Shown piece after piece: positions 1 to 7,978 of a DNA stretch of 64,000 nucleotides; the first letter of the stretch is position 1, and each line of letters starts with the position of its first letter. Under the pieces are notes generated by a model, which saw only the letters and a list, made by a program, of their open reading frames with translations, was not told the origin of the DNA and made no database searches. Source of the DNA: JADGHX01 sp035760965 (lineage in GTDB: Bacteria; Pseudomonadota; Gammaproteobacteria; Steroidobacterales; Steroidobacteraceae); contig DASTRY010000035.1 of the NCBI GenBank assembly GCA_035760965.1, positions 62,001 to 126,000 on the forward strand, read 5' to 3'. The position numbers were made by a program, and so were the translations under genes.

Positions 1-201
1 TCACAACGGCACATTCCCATCGTGGCGCTCACTGCCCATGCGATGAAGGGTGCCGACGAGGAGTGCTTTCGAGCCGGCATGGACGCCTATCTTTCCAAGC
101 CACTGGATCGCGATCAGCTGCGCGTGTGCCTGCAGCGAGTGTTGGAGCAGAGAGGGGATGTGGCAGCCCGCGCGGGCGGTTTGCGCGAGTTCGCTCGTTA
201 A
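1..201 (+). CDS. Response regulator receiver (REC) domain, C-terminal part (partial)
   Basis: The reading frame is open from the window edge and ends at a TAA at 199-201, leaving 66 residues. It carries the second half of a receiver domain: the VALTAHA strand with the conserved Thr, then the AGMDAYLSKPL loop with the invariant Lys-Pro pair, then the last helix. The ALTAHAM and DAYLSKP wording is typical of receivers at the end of hybrid histidine kinases, where a phosphoryl group moves from a kinase domain to an Asp. That Asp would lie upstream of the window. About 20 residues follow the domain and no output domain is visible, so this is either the end of a hybrid sensor kinase or a single-domain regulator. 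Confidence 0.85.
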   Translation, partial: SQRHIPIVALTAHAMKGADEECFRAGMDAYLSKPLDRDQLRVCLQRVLEQRGDVAARAGGLREFAR

Positions 202-369
202 TCGGACACTCGAATAAGTCATCCGGCCGCCCGTGGTCACACTCCCGATCCGCGGACGTTGCGCTTCTCCACCATTCTCTTGTCAAATGCCCGCCCACGG
301 CCCAGGTCGGGGTCTGGGCTGCCGTCACGTTCGCTTCTGAAGCTCGTCGCACAGCAGAGGGAGTCTTTC

Positions 370-1593
370 ATGAATGCGGTAACGGCTCCGGTGTTCGCGC
401 CCGAAGACTTGGTCTATCCGCGTGAGCGCGTATTGGGCGCCATCACCCTGGTGCTCGGCGTTTTGCTCTGGATCGTTCTGATCGTCGGCACCTTCGGTGT
501 CGCGCTGTTGATGCTCGGGTTTGGCGCGCTCCTTTATCTCTTCGCTCATTCCGCGCTCATCGCGCACCTCAAGGGAAACGGTGTGGAGATCTCGGAGGCG
601 CAGTTCCCCGATCTGCACGCGCAGCTCGTCGAATGCTGCCGCCGCCTCGGCATGGATCAGCCGCCGAAGGCCTACATCCTGAACGGCAACGGTCTCGTCA
701 ATGCGTTTGCGACGAAGTTTCTGCGCACGCAATACGTCGTGCTGACGTCGGACGTCGTGGATGCGATGCATGGGAACGGCGAAGGCTTGCGCTTCTACAT
801 GGGTCACGAGCTCGGGCACCTGCGCATGAAGCACATCAGCAAGCAGGTGTTGCGCTGGCCGGTGCTCTGGCTGCCGCTGCTCGGCGCCGCGTACTCGCGG
901 GCGCGAGAGAGCACCTGCGACCGGCACGGGTTGGCGTGCTGCGATTCCGGTGAGGCCGCGGTCCGCGCGCTCGGCGTGTTGTCCGCCGGCGGGCTGCGGG
1001 CGCGGAGTCTCAATCTCCCGGGCTATGTGCGGCAGACCGAAGCGTCACGCGGATTCTGGATGTCATTCCATGAGCTGATCTCCGGATATCCGTGGTTGAC
1101 GAAGCGCGCCGCTCGGGTGATGGGCGATGGCGTGCAGGCGCCGTCGCGCAATCCTTTCGCGTATCTGCTGGCGCTGTTCGTGCCTTACGGCGGACGGCTG
1201 GGCGGCGGGTTCGCGTTTCTCATCATGGTGTACATCGTCGTGGTGCTCGCGGCGATCGCGATCCCCGCGTATCAGGATTACGTGGCGAGAGCTGCACTCG
1301 TGGGCGTGGTAAGTGAGTCGGGGGCGGCTCGGGAAAAGCTGGCCGACTACTACCTCACCAACCACAAGATTCCGGAATCGCTCGAGGCCGCGGGTGTCGA
1401 CGAGCAACTCGCGGACGGCTCGGCGCTCACGCTGGACACGCAACGAATGGCGCTCACTGTGCAGACCGCGCGGGGCGAGCTCGTGTTCGTGCCGTCCGAC
1501 GACCACGGACGCATCGTGTGGACCTGCGTGAATGGAGAAGGGCTGAAGCCCGCGCACCTGCCGGCGTCGTGCCGCGCAGGGGCGAGTCGCTAG
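370..1593 (+). CDS. M48-family zinc metallopeptidase fused to a type IV pilin-like domain
   Basis: This is a 407-residue membrane protein. Two hydrophobic segments fill about residues 21-66. The gluzincin motif HELGH is at 146-150 and the third-ligand motif ESTCD begins at Glu180, as in HtpX/M48 peptidases, which cleave membrane or misfolded proteins. From about residue 280 the sequence becomes a type IV pilin: a Gly-Phe pair, a hydrophobic helix ending in LAAIAIPAYQDY, and a C-terminal pilin-like head ending PASCR. The Glu normally at position 5 of mature pilins is absent, so polymerisation into a pilus is unlikely. The ATG at 370 follows a GGGAGTC ribosome site; an upstream in-frame start at 259 has no such support. 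A GC-rich hairpin follows the stop codon. Confidence 0.85.
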   Translation: MNAVTAPVFAPEDLVYPRERVLGAITLVLGVLLWIVLIVGTFGVALLMLGFGALLYLFAHSALIAHLKGNGVEISEAQFPDLHAQLVECCRRLGMDQPPKAYILNGNGLVNAFATKFLRTQYVVLTSDVVDAMHGNGEGLRFYMGHELGHLRMKHISKQVLRWPVLWLPLLGAAYSRARESTCDRHGLACCDSGEAAVRALGVLSAGGLRARSLNLPGYVRQTEASRGFWMSFHELISGYPWLTKRAARVMGDGVQAPSRNPFAYLLALFVPYGGRLGGGFAFLIMVYIVVVLAAIAIPAYQDYVARAALVGVVSESGAAREKLADYYLTNHKIPESLEAAGVDEQLADGSALTLDTQRMALTVQTARGELVFVPSDDHGRIVWTCVNGEGLKPAHLPASCRAGASR

Positions 1594-1629
1594 CCTCCGC
1601 GTCGCCAGCAATCCGGCTGCGACGCGAGG
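1594..1629. terminator. GC-rich hairpin between convergent genes
   Basis: Starting one base after the upstream stop, arm GCGTCGC (1599-1605) pairs with GCGACGC (1619-1625). It is extended outside by CCTC/GAGG across a one-base bulge and inside by AGC/GCT. There is no T-tract on either side, so this is a plausible bidirectional terminator rather than a canonical intrinsic one. Confidence 0.4.
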
Positions 1630-1634
1630 CGCGC

Positions 1635-2087
1635 TCAGCAGGTCACGAGCTCCGTGTGTCCGAAGCCCTTCGAGTAGTCGAGCACGGAGATCACGGTCGG
1701 CGTCACGCGGAAGATGCGGACATCTTTCGGCGTCGGCATCGGGAAGGGCAGCGACTTCTGTTCCGGATACTTCTGCGGCAGCATCCCGAGCACTCGCTTC
1801 GCCTCAGCCTCGTCGCGCACCTCCTGCGCATGCGCCGCCATGGAGAGCCCGGTAATCGCCATCAGGTCCGGTGTGTCGTGATCGATGGTGAGCGAGACGC
1901 GATCGTCGCGCGCCAGGTTGGCGGCTTTCTGGCTATCCAGGCCGCATAGGAAATAGAGCGTCAATCCCTCGTTCACGTAGCCGACGGTGGTGGCCTGCGG
2001 CCAGCCGTCCGGTCGCAAGGTGGCGAGGGTCATGATCCGGTGTTGGTCGAGCAGCGTCAGGATCTGCTTGCGGATGGCCTCGTTCAT
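1635..2087 (-). CDS. Pyridoxamine 5'-phosphate oxidase (PPOX) family protein
   Basis: A 150-residue flavin-binding split-barrel protein. The N-terminal segment HRIMTLATLRPDGWPQATTVGY is the family's first beta hairpin, and LCGLDSQKAANLARDDRVSLTID is the conserved second element. Members bind FMN or F420 or only share the fold, so the substrate cannot be named; single-domain relatives often handle general stress or cofactor reduction. The ATG at 2087 is preceded by GAGGAG six bases upstream, which decides it over start codons further out. The gene is convergent with the M48 peptidase and stands alone. Confidence 0.8.
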   Translation of the reverse strand: MNEAIRKQILTLLDQHRIMTLATLRPDGWPQATTVGYVNEGLTLYFLCGLDSQKAANLARDDRVSLTIDHDTPDLMAITGLSMAAHAQEVRDEAEAKRVLGMLPQKYPEQKSLPFPMPTPKDVRIFRVTPTVISVLDYSKGFGHTELVTC

Positions 2088-2292
2088 GAGCGTGCTCCTC
2101 GAGGTGAGACGGCCGGTCGCGAACATCGGCAGATCGGTCGGGCCTGCCGGACGCATGCAGCGTGCGGAGATCGGCATTGCCGACCACGCGTGCGCATCGC
2201 GACGCAACGCGGCATTCGCAGCCTACGGAGCACGGGCCCGCTTCGCATTACGCATGAACGCGCAGGCGCTACGTAGTGGAGCGGATCCGGGG

Positions 2293-2976
2293 TTACTTCG
2301 AAGAAGGGTCTGGCGAAGAAGGCTGTGGCGACGCAGGTTCTTGCGAAGTAGGCCGCGTCGCCTCATCCGCGCTCGGCTGCAGATCGATCCGGTAGATGTG
2401 CCACGCCCGCTGTTCCGCCGTCGAGCCGGGCACATCGTTCGAGCGCCGGAGCGTCGCGGAACCGAGCATGTGCACTGGTTCGCCCGACTTACGCCGCCCA
2501 TAAATCTGCACGGGCACGCTCACATAGAGCGAACCCGCCGCACCCTCGATACGCCCTGGCGCGCCGATGTTCGCGTTGTAGCTCTCATAGGGCGCGAAGC
2601 TTGCCGCGAACGCCTCCGCGCTCATCCCGCTTCCTTCGCCGGCTTGAGTCCACAAGCGCCATGCTTCGTCGTAGCGTCCGGCGCCGATCAACGCGTAGTA
2701 CGTTTGCAGCACGTTGGCCGCGCCCTGCGCGCTCGTCGCGGTGAAAGGTGCTTCGGAGAGTGGTGTGCGGTCGTCGGGTAAGCCGCCCGGTGTCCCGGGC
2801 GCGGGCGGGTTCACCGGGATCGGCGCGTCGTCTCGGTCCGCAGCCGGTGCAGTGGGTGCTGCTTCTGAGGCCGGTGCGCTCGATGGAGCGGGGGATGGTT
2901 GCGGCTCACGCGCGCAAGCGGCGATGAGCAGGAAATGAAATGCGAGCACCGCCCGCTTGCTGAAGGAGCTCTTCAT
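2293..2976 (-). CDS. Putative lipoprotein of unknown function
   Basis: A 227-residue protein with a lipoprotein signal: a basic start, a hydrophobic core and LIAAC with the lipidated Cys at residue 21. A Pro/Ala/Ser-rich spacer follows (about residues 22-80). The core at about 85-200 contains AANVLQTYYALIGAGRYDEAWRLW and resembles the NTF2-like folds often used for periplasmic 'daily life' helper domains, although I cannot assign a family firmly. The C-terminus is again Ser/Pro-rich. The start was placed at the ATG that begins the signal peptide; an upstream start at 3069 would put 31 residues in front of it. The protein is expected at the inner leaflet of the outer membrane or the periplasmic face of the inner membrane. 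Confidence 0.7.
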   Translation of the reverse strand: MKSSFSKRAVLAFHFLLIAACAREPQPSPAPSSAPASEAAPTAPAADRDDAPIPVNPPAPGTPGGLPDDRTPLSEAPFTATSAQGAANVLQTYYALIGAGRYDEAWRLWTQAGEGSGMSAEAFAASFAPYESYNANIGAPGRIEGAAGSLYVSVPVQIYGRRKSGEPVHMLGSATLRRSNDVPGSTAEQRAWHIYRIDLQPSADEATRPTSQEPASPQPSSPDPSSK

Positions 2977-3133
2977 CCGTCTCACCGAGAAATGCCCGTC
3001 AGTCGCCCCGCGGCCGAGAACAGGCGCGTTCGGGCCGCTCTCCTGCTCCCGGCATGTCATCATGCGCAATACGCGACGCCTGCCTCACTCGCATGCCAAT
3101 GGCGATGGACGCCCGTGCGCCACGCACCGCCCG

Positions 3134-3622
3134 CTACGAGCGACCGGTTCCCCGCACGGCCGCCTCGATCGCGGCGACGTCGATCTTCTTCATCCCCATC
3201 ATCGCCTCGAACGCGCGCCGGGCAGCCGCCTTGTCGGTGCCGCCCACCGCGTCCGCGAGCGCCTTCGGGGTGATCTGCCACGAGATGCCCCACCGGTCCT
3301 TGCACCAGCCGCACATGCTCTCGGCGCCGCCGTTCCCGACAATGGCATTCCAGTACCGATCCGTTTCGGCCTGATCCTCCGTGAGCACCTGAAACGAGAA
3401 CGCCTCGCTGTGCTTGAAGGCCGGCCCGCCATTCAGGCCGATGCAGGGGATCCCCAGCACCGTGAACTCGACCGTCAGCACCTGTCCCTCTTTGCCGTCC
3501 GGGTAGTCGGAAGGGGCGTAGTGAACGCCGGTCACGGCGCTGTTCGGGAACGTCTTGGCGTAGAACTTGGCGGCTTCTTCTGCCGTGCCGTTGTACCACA
3601 GGCAAATCTTGCTCTGGACCAT
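3134..3622 (-). CDS. VOC-superfamily protein, PhnB/3-demethylubiquinone-9 methyltransferase-like
   Basis: A 162-residue protein of the PhnB-like subgroup of the vicinal oxygen chelate superfamily. It has ICLWYNGTAEEAAKFYAKTFPNS at the start, FTVLGIPCIGLNGGPAFKHSEAFSFQV in the middle, and the family's WCKDRWGISWQITP block. A C-terminal extension, ARRAFEAMMGMKKIDVAAIEAA, is common in the subgroup. These proteins are widespread and mostly of unknown substrate; the methyltransferase name is historical. CAGGAGA before the ATG at 3622 fixes the start. The gene is divergent from the next gene and has no functional neighbour. Confidence 0.85.
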   Translation of the reverse strand: MVQSKICLWYNGTAEEAAKFYAKTFPNSAVTGVHYAPSDYPDGKEGQVLTVEFTVLGIPCIGLNGGPAFKHSEAFSFQVLTEDQAETDRYWNAIVGNGGAESMCGWCKDRWGISWQITPKALADAVGGTDKAAARRAFEAMMGMKKIDVAAIEAAVRGTGRS

Positions 3623-3815
3623 CGTGTGGGTCTCCTGATTCGTGAGTTGGCGGGACCGTCCTGGTGAAGACGAAAGGGCGGCACGAGAACCGACAATCCG
3701 CCGTCCTGGAATGCGGTCACGATCCGACCCGGTACGCGTGGTACGGTAGCCGAAAACGCCGGCCATCGGGCGTCACAACGAACTTCGAAGAATCGGCCGT
3801 CAACGGGAGGGATAC

Positions 3816-4442
3816 ATGGCGAAAGCGCGAAGCAAGCAAACGGCGTCCGTCGGGGTCGCCGAGCACGGTAACTCGGCCGTGCTCGTGACTCTCGGGCCGG
3901 ACGGGCAGCTTCTGGATCGGCGGCGCATCGATCTCACCGAGGGATTGCCGACGCACCCGTATCACCACGAAGGTTCCTGGGCGATCGGTCGCTATGCCGA
4001 CAGTCCCTGGGCGCGGAAGATTTCGCTGCCCGACGCGATCGCGCTAGTCGAGCGCGTGCGCGAGGCGGCCGCGCGCGGCGCACGCGAAGCGCTCAAGACG
4101 TTGGCCTCAGCCGTGACTGCTCCGATCAACGCCATCGGCATTCGCGTGTGCCCGCCACTTCCACCGACAACGGAAGAGCGAATTCGCGACACGCGCGCGG
4201 CAAATGTTGCCGACTCGGTGATGTATCGCGAGGCTCTCGCCCGCGCAGCCGAAGCGCGCGGCTGGGCGGTGCATTGGTACGATCGCGAGCGGGTGTTCGA
4301 GGATGCGGCGGCGGCGCTAGCTGGCCAGGATGTCGAGAGCTTTCTGCGCGCGATGGGAAAAGCGGTGGGGCCGCCGTGGCAGGCGATACACAAGCTGGCC
4401 GCAGGCGCGGCGCTTGCCGCGGGAGCGGGGAAGTCGCGATGA
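3816..4442 (+). CDS. Conserved hypothetical protein
   Basis: A 208-residue soluble protein that I do not recognise as a characterised family. The N-terminal half (AVLVTLGPDGQLLDRRRIDLTEGLPTHPYHHEG) and the DTRAANVADSVMYREAL stretch look conserved rather than random. The sequence is Ala/Arg-rich and predicted largely helical, with no signal peptide or membrane segment. GGGAGGG lies eight bases before the ATG. The next gene on the same strand begins about 200 bases on, so co-transcription is possible but unproven. Confidence 0.65.
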   Translation: MAKARSKQTASVGVAEHGNSAVLVTLGPDGQLLDRRRIDLTEGLPTHPYHHEGSWAIGRYADSPWARKISLPDAIALVERVREAAARGAREALKTLASAVTAPINAIGIRVCPPLPPTTEERIRDTRAANVADSVMYREALARAAEARGWAVHWYDRERVFEDAAAALAGQDVESFLRAMGKAVGPPWQAIHKLAAGAALAAGAGKSR

Positions 4443-4648
4443 AATCCGCGATCCGCGAGCTGCTGGGATGGCATGCGCCGGCAGTAAGAGACCTACGTCG
4501 GTGACGAGAGCACTGCGCAGGTGATGAGTGTGCTGCGTGCGATGAGTTAGCGGCGAAGCTCGTGCATCCGAGTAGGCGTGTTTCGCCGCGTCGACGAACG
4601 GAAAGTACCCGGCAGCGTGGACAGCGTGACCAGGTGCGTGCAGGTGAC

Positions 4649-5281
4649 GTGAATCCTTTCTTCACCATCGGCCATTCCAACCGCAGCCTCGAGGAATTCA
4701 TCGAGCTGTTACGCGGAGCGGAGATCGCGCTCGTCGCAGACATCCGCAAAATCCCGCGATCGAGAGCGAACCCGCAGTTCAACGCCGACACGCTGCCCGA
4801 CGCGCTCGCGCGCCACGGGATCGCGTACGAACACATCGCGGCGCTCGGGGGACTGCGCGGTAAGACTCGCAATGTTCCTCGCGACGTGAACGGCTTCTGG
4901 GAGAACGAAAGCTTCCATCGCTATGCCGACTACGCGTTGTCGAGCGATTTCGAGGCAGCCCTCGAGCACCTGATCGAGCAGGGGCGCCAGCGCCGCTGCG
5001 CGATGATGTGCTCGGAAGCGGTGTGGTGGCGCTGCCATCGACGCATCGTGGCGGATCACCTCATTGCTCGCGGGGAAACGGTGTTTCACATCATGGGGGA
5101 AGGACGGCTGGAGCCTGCGCGGCTCAGCAGTGGAGCTGTCACCCGAGATGGGGCGCCGGTCATCTATCCAGCCGCGAGCCGGGCGCATTCGCGAGCGTCG
5201 CGAACGCCGTCGCGGCCTGAGTCTGCCGCGGAGCGTGCACTCTGTCCGTCACGTTGCGCGCAGCGCCGTCGCCACCGGTAG
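4649..5281 (+). CDS. DUF488 domain-containing protein
   Basis: A 210-residue protein. The first 150 residues are a clear DUF488 domain: FFTIGHSNRSLEEFIELL, ADIRKIPRSRANPQFN, ALGGLRG, and the Cys-containing block CAMMCSEAVWWRCHRRIVADHL. The family is common beside DNA-processing or metal-related genes but its activity is unknown. The C-terminal 55 residues are Arg/Ser-rich and low in complexity. The start is uncertain: GTG at 4649 gives the typical N-terminus, while GTG at 4634 or 4562 would add residues without similarity. The last 33 bases overlap the convergent permease gene, so the true end may be less important than the domain. Confidence 0.75.
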   Translation: MNPFFTIGHSNRSLEEFIELLRGAEIALVADIRKIPRSRANPQFNADTLPDALARHGIAYEHIAALGGLRGKTRNVPRDVNGFWENESFHRYADYALSSDFEAALEHLIEQGRQRRCAMMCSEAVWWRCHRRIVADHLIARGETVFHIMGEGRLEPARLSSGAVTRDGAPVIYPAASRAHSRASRTPSRPESAAERALCPSRCAQRRRHR

Positions 5282-6415
5282 CCGCGCCGCGCGCAACGCC
5301 GGCAACGAGCCGCCGATCAGTCCGATGAAGAGCGCCCAGAAGATACTCACGACCAGCAGATGCGGTGTGACGGTGAGCTTGAAGATGAGCCCCTGCACAT
5401 CCACGACGTTGCCGTTGAAGAGCGCCCACGCGATCAGCGCGCCGAGGAAGGCACCCGGCAGCGCGAGCAGCATTCCTTCGATCAGCACGGACAGGATGAT
5501 CGGCCCGCTGCTGAACCCGATCGCGCGCAGCGTCGCGATCTCCCGCCGGCGCGCATCGACCGAGGCATAGAGGCTATTGAGCGCGCCGAAGATCGCGCCA
5601 CTCGCCATCACCGTTCCGACGAAGTACGAGACGAAGCTCAGCAGCGCGGTGAGCTGACCGAAGTTGTCTTTCATACTCTGCTCGACCGTCTTCACGTCCA
5701 TGGTGACCGCCGGATTGCTCGTGATGGCGTCCTTGAACGCCTGATACGCCGCGGGCGATTCGAGGGCGACGAGACCCTGCTGGAACGTGTTCCGGCCGAA
5801 CGCGGACATCACGGTCTCGCAATCCGCGCGCAGCACGCTGTCGCCGAGCGAATCGCTGCCCGCGAACACGCCTACGACCGTCCACTCGGTCCCGCGCAGA
5901 ACGATGTGACTGCCGATCTCCATGTTCTTGTACATCTTGCGGATAGGCTCCGACACGATGACTTCGTGGACCGCCGGCTTGTACATGCGCCCGGCGATGA
6001 GCTTCACCGGCGTCTGCACGATCTCCGTGCCCGGCGTGAATCCGACGAGGTACACGTTGCCGCGCTTGCCATCCCTCCTGATGGCGTCCACCGGTACCAT
6101 CGTGGTGAAGACGGAGTAGGGGCGTCCGTCCGGGGTGTGCTTCACGCCGGGTGCGCTCTCGATGATGGACACCGCTTCGCGGGGCAGCGCGCTTTGTGGA
6201 GCGCCGTTCGCGCCGCGACTCAGCACGACGGCTTGATCCTTGGGGCTGTTCCCGCCGGTGAAAATCGTCGCGCCGTCGCGAATCGACAGAAGGGAGGTCA
6301 GTACGCCGACCACCGTCGTCACGCCGATCACCGTGACGAACGACGAGCCGCGTCGCTGCGGAATGCCGCGCAAGCCCGAGGCGGTGAGTGCGAGAGTTTG
6401 CTTGAGGAAGCTCAT
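5249..6415 (-). CDS. ABC transporter permease, MacB/FtsX type
   Basis: A 388-residue membrane protein with one N-terminal transmembrane helix (VTVIGVTTVVGVLTSLLSI), a large periplasmic domain (about 60-260) and three C-terminal helices. The FtsX-like end has SVDARRREIATLRAIGFSSGPI before the third helix and ALRAARLPVATALRA at the end, the classic coupling signature. It is DevC/MacB-like, with a role in export or lipid/peptide mechanotransmission rather than solute import. It follows a paralogous permease by 13 bases, so the two probably form a heterodimer. No ATPase gene is present on either side. ATG at 6415; the 3' end overlaps the convergent DUF488 gene. Confidence 0.85.
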   Translation of the reverse strand: MSFLKQTLALTASGLRGIPQRRGSSFVTVIGVTTVVGVLTSLLSIRDGATIFTGGNSPKDQAVVLSRGANGAPQSALPREAVSIIESAPGVKHTPDGRPYSVFTTMVPVDAIRRDGKRGNVYLVGFTPGTEIVQTPVKLIAGRMYKPAVHEVIVSEPIRKMYKNMEIGSHIVLRGTEWTVVGVFAGSDSLGDSVLRADCETVMSAFGRNTFQQGLVALESPAAYQAFKDAITSNPAVTMDVKTVEQSMKDNFGQLTALLSFVSYFVGTVMASGAIFGALNSLYASVDARRREIATLRAIGFSSGPIILSVLIEGMLLALPGAFLGALIAWALFNGNVVDVQGLIFKLTVTPHLLVVSIFWALFIGLIGGSLPALRAARLPVATALRAT

Positions 6416-6428
6416 GCGGGGTGACTCC

Positions 6429-7568
6429 TTATCGATCCGCCAGCGCGTCGGCGACCTGCAGCTTCAGGCCGCGCCATGCCGGCACGGACCCGCCAAGCAG
6501 CGCGAGCGCAATCGCAAACGCGAGGCCTGCGGCGATGACGACGTTGGGCATGCCGGCAAGGCCGATCTGGGGGCTTGCCATGCGCAGCAGGAACGAGGCC
6601 AGCACGAGACCGATGACGGCGGCCATGATGCAGAATGTGACCGCCTCGACGAGGATCAACGTCATGACGAGCCGATCCGAGTATCCGAGCGTCTTCAGCA
6701 CGCCGAGCTCGGGCGTGCGCTCGCGAATGGACTGCATCATGAGCGTCCCGGTGGCGAGCAGCAGCGCGAAGAACACCGCGCCGATGATGCCGCCGACGAT
6801 GAAATCCAGATCCGCAATGCGCTGGATCTGCGAGGCGACGAGATCGCCTTCGGATTGCGTGCGCGTCTCGTGCGAGGAGTTGGCGAACTTGTTGTCGATG
6901 GCGAGACCGACTGCCGCCGCATTCGCCGGATTGGCCGCGTGCGCGACGAACAGGATGACGGTGTCGCGATCGACGAGCCGCGCCTCGTTCACGTAGTCGT
7001 AGTGGACGATGACGTTGTTCGCGGCGATTCCCTGCGAGGGCACATCATACGTACCGACGACGTCGAACACCCACGAGCCGCCGTCTTTGCGCATCATCGG
7101 CGATTGCAGCGTGAGGCGATCGCCGACGTTGATCCCGTAGCGGCGGGCCGCGTTCGCACCGATGATGGCGCCCGTACGCCGATTCTCGAGCGCTTCGAGC
7201 TGCGCCTTCGAGGCGACGTAGTCCGGGAACATGCGGAAGAACGCGCGCACGTCGACCGCCGTGATCGGAATGGCCTGGCCGGGTCGCTGGTAGATGCCCG
7301 GGAATTGCACGAAGGGTGACACTTCGTCGACGCCCCGCACCGCCTTCACGTCCGCCAAGAGGCTGATCGGCAGCGGATCGCCGAGGGAGACGTTGCTGGC
7401 GACGTACAGCCGATCGCTGTGCGTCTTGGCGATGGCTTGCTTGATGCCCGAATTGAGCCCCTGCAAGAGGCCGAACAGCAGAAAGGCACTCACGATCTGC
7501 AGGAGCATCAGCACGGCGCGGCTCTTCTTGCGCCAGATACCGGCCCAGACCAGTGGCAGATACTTCAT
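6429..7568 (-). CDS. ABC transporter permease, MacB/FtsX type (partner)
   Basis: A 379-residue permease with the same layout: an N-terminal helix after GIWRKKSRAVLMLLQIVSAF, a periplasmic domain to about residue 255, then three helices. The FtsX motif SIRERTPELGVLKTLGYSD lies before the last helices and PAWRGLKLQVADALA ends it. It is the first gene of the two-permease unit. The ATG at 7568 has GGGGGA about nine bases upstream; an in-frame start at 7643 has none. The missing ATPase must be supplied from elsewhere, or the pair is a relic; the sequence itself looks intact. Confidence 0.85.
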   Translation of the reverse strand: MKYLPLVWAGIWRKKSRAVLMLLQIVSAFLLFGLLQGLNSGIKQAIAKTHSDRLYVASNVSLGDPLPISLLADVKAVRGVDEVSPFVQFPGIYQRPGQAIPITAVDVRAFFRMFPDYVASKAQLEALENRRTGAIIGANAARRYGINVGDRLTLQSPMMRKDGGSWVFDVVGTYDVPSQGIAANNVIVHYDYVNEARLVDRDTVILFVAHAANPANAAAVGLAIDNKFANSSHETRTQSEGDLVASQIQRIADLDFIVGGIIGAVFFALLLATGTLMMQSIRERTPELGVLKTLGYSDRLVMTLILVEAVTFCIMAAVIGLVLASFLLRMASPQIGLAGMPNVVIAAGLAFAIALALLGGSVPAWRGLKLQVADALADR

Positions 7569-7978
7569 GTCGCCAGTTCCCCCTTGGACGCCTCGCGTGT
7601 GGCCGCGAGTGGTGCGTGCTTCGAGCTTGCCGCTCGCCGCCACAGTCTAGTGGACTGCAGATGGCGCCAATGGGCAAGACACGGCGTCCCGCCGCAGGGC
7701 GGCGGAGCGCCGGGGGTTCAACGCGGGAGCCGAGGGCGTGGGTTAATCGGGCGCGCCAAATTGGCGCGGATCGGTGCAGGCGTGTTCGTCAGGGTCGGTC
7801 GTCGCTCGACATCGTCCCGCGCCAGTCGCCCCGCGCGTCGCGCGAGAATTCCAGGCTAGCGAAAATCTCGCTGGCTCGTCGTCAGGGCCGGTCGTCACCC
7901 GCGCGCGTCCTGCGCCAGATCCTGCGCCGCTCGGCGCCCGAGCATCGAAAGCGAGCGAGACCCGCGGCCCTGTGTCTG
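7569..7978. repeat. Non-coding stretch with two decayed copies of the CoA-transferase 3' end
   Basis: I see no credible gene in these 410 bases. Two imperfect copies, beginning at 7788 and 7881, resemble the last ~85 bases of the CoA-transferase gene, whose own copy begins at 7978. The spacing is 93 and 97 bases. Each starts GTCAGGG(T/C)CG and runs through GCGCCAG. Read on the minus strand, the first decodes to EIFASLEFS and the true gene to EILASLGFS. The second ends DDRP-stop where the gene ends EERP-stop. Substitutions and small indels show the copies are old. The promoter of the permease pair must also lie here. Confidence 0.6.
7752..7768. promoter_or_regulatory. Perfect inverted repeat CGCGCCAA-A-TTGGCGCG
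   Basis: Two eight-base arms separated by a single A. The spacing is too tight for an RNA hairpin, so if it functions it would be as a protein-binding site on DNA. It lies about 185 bases upstream of the permease pair and about 210 bases downstream of the CoA-transferase stop. No regulator gene is adjacent. Confidence 0.35.
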
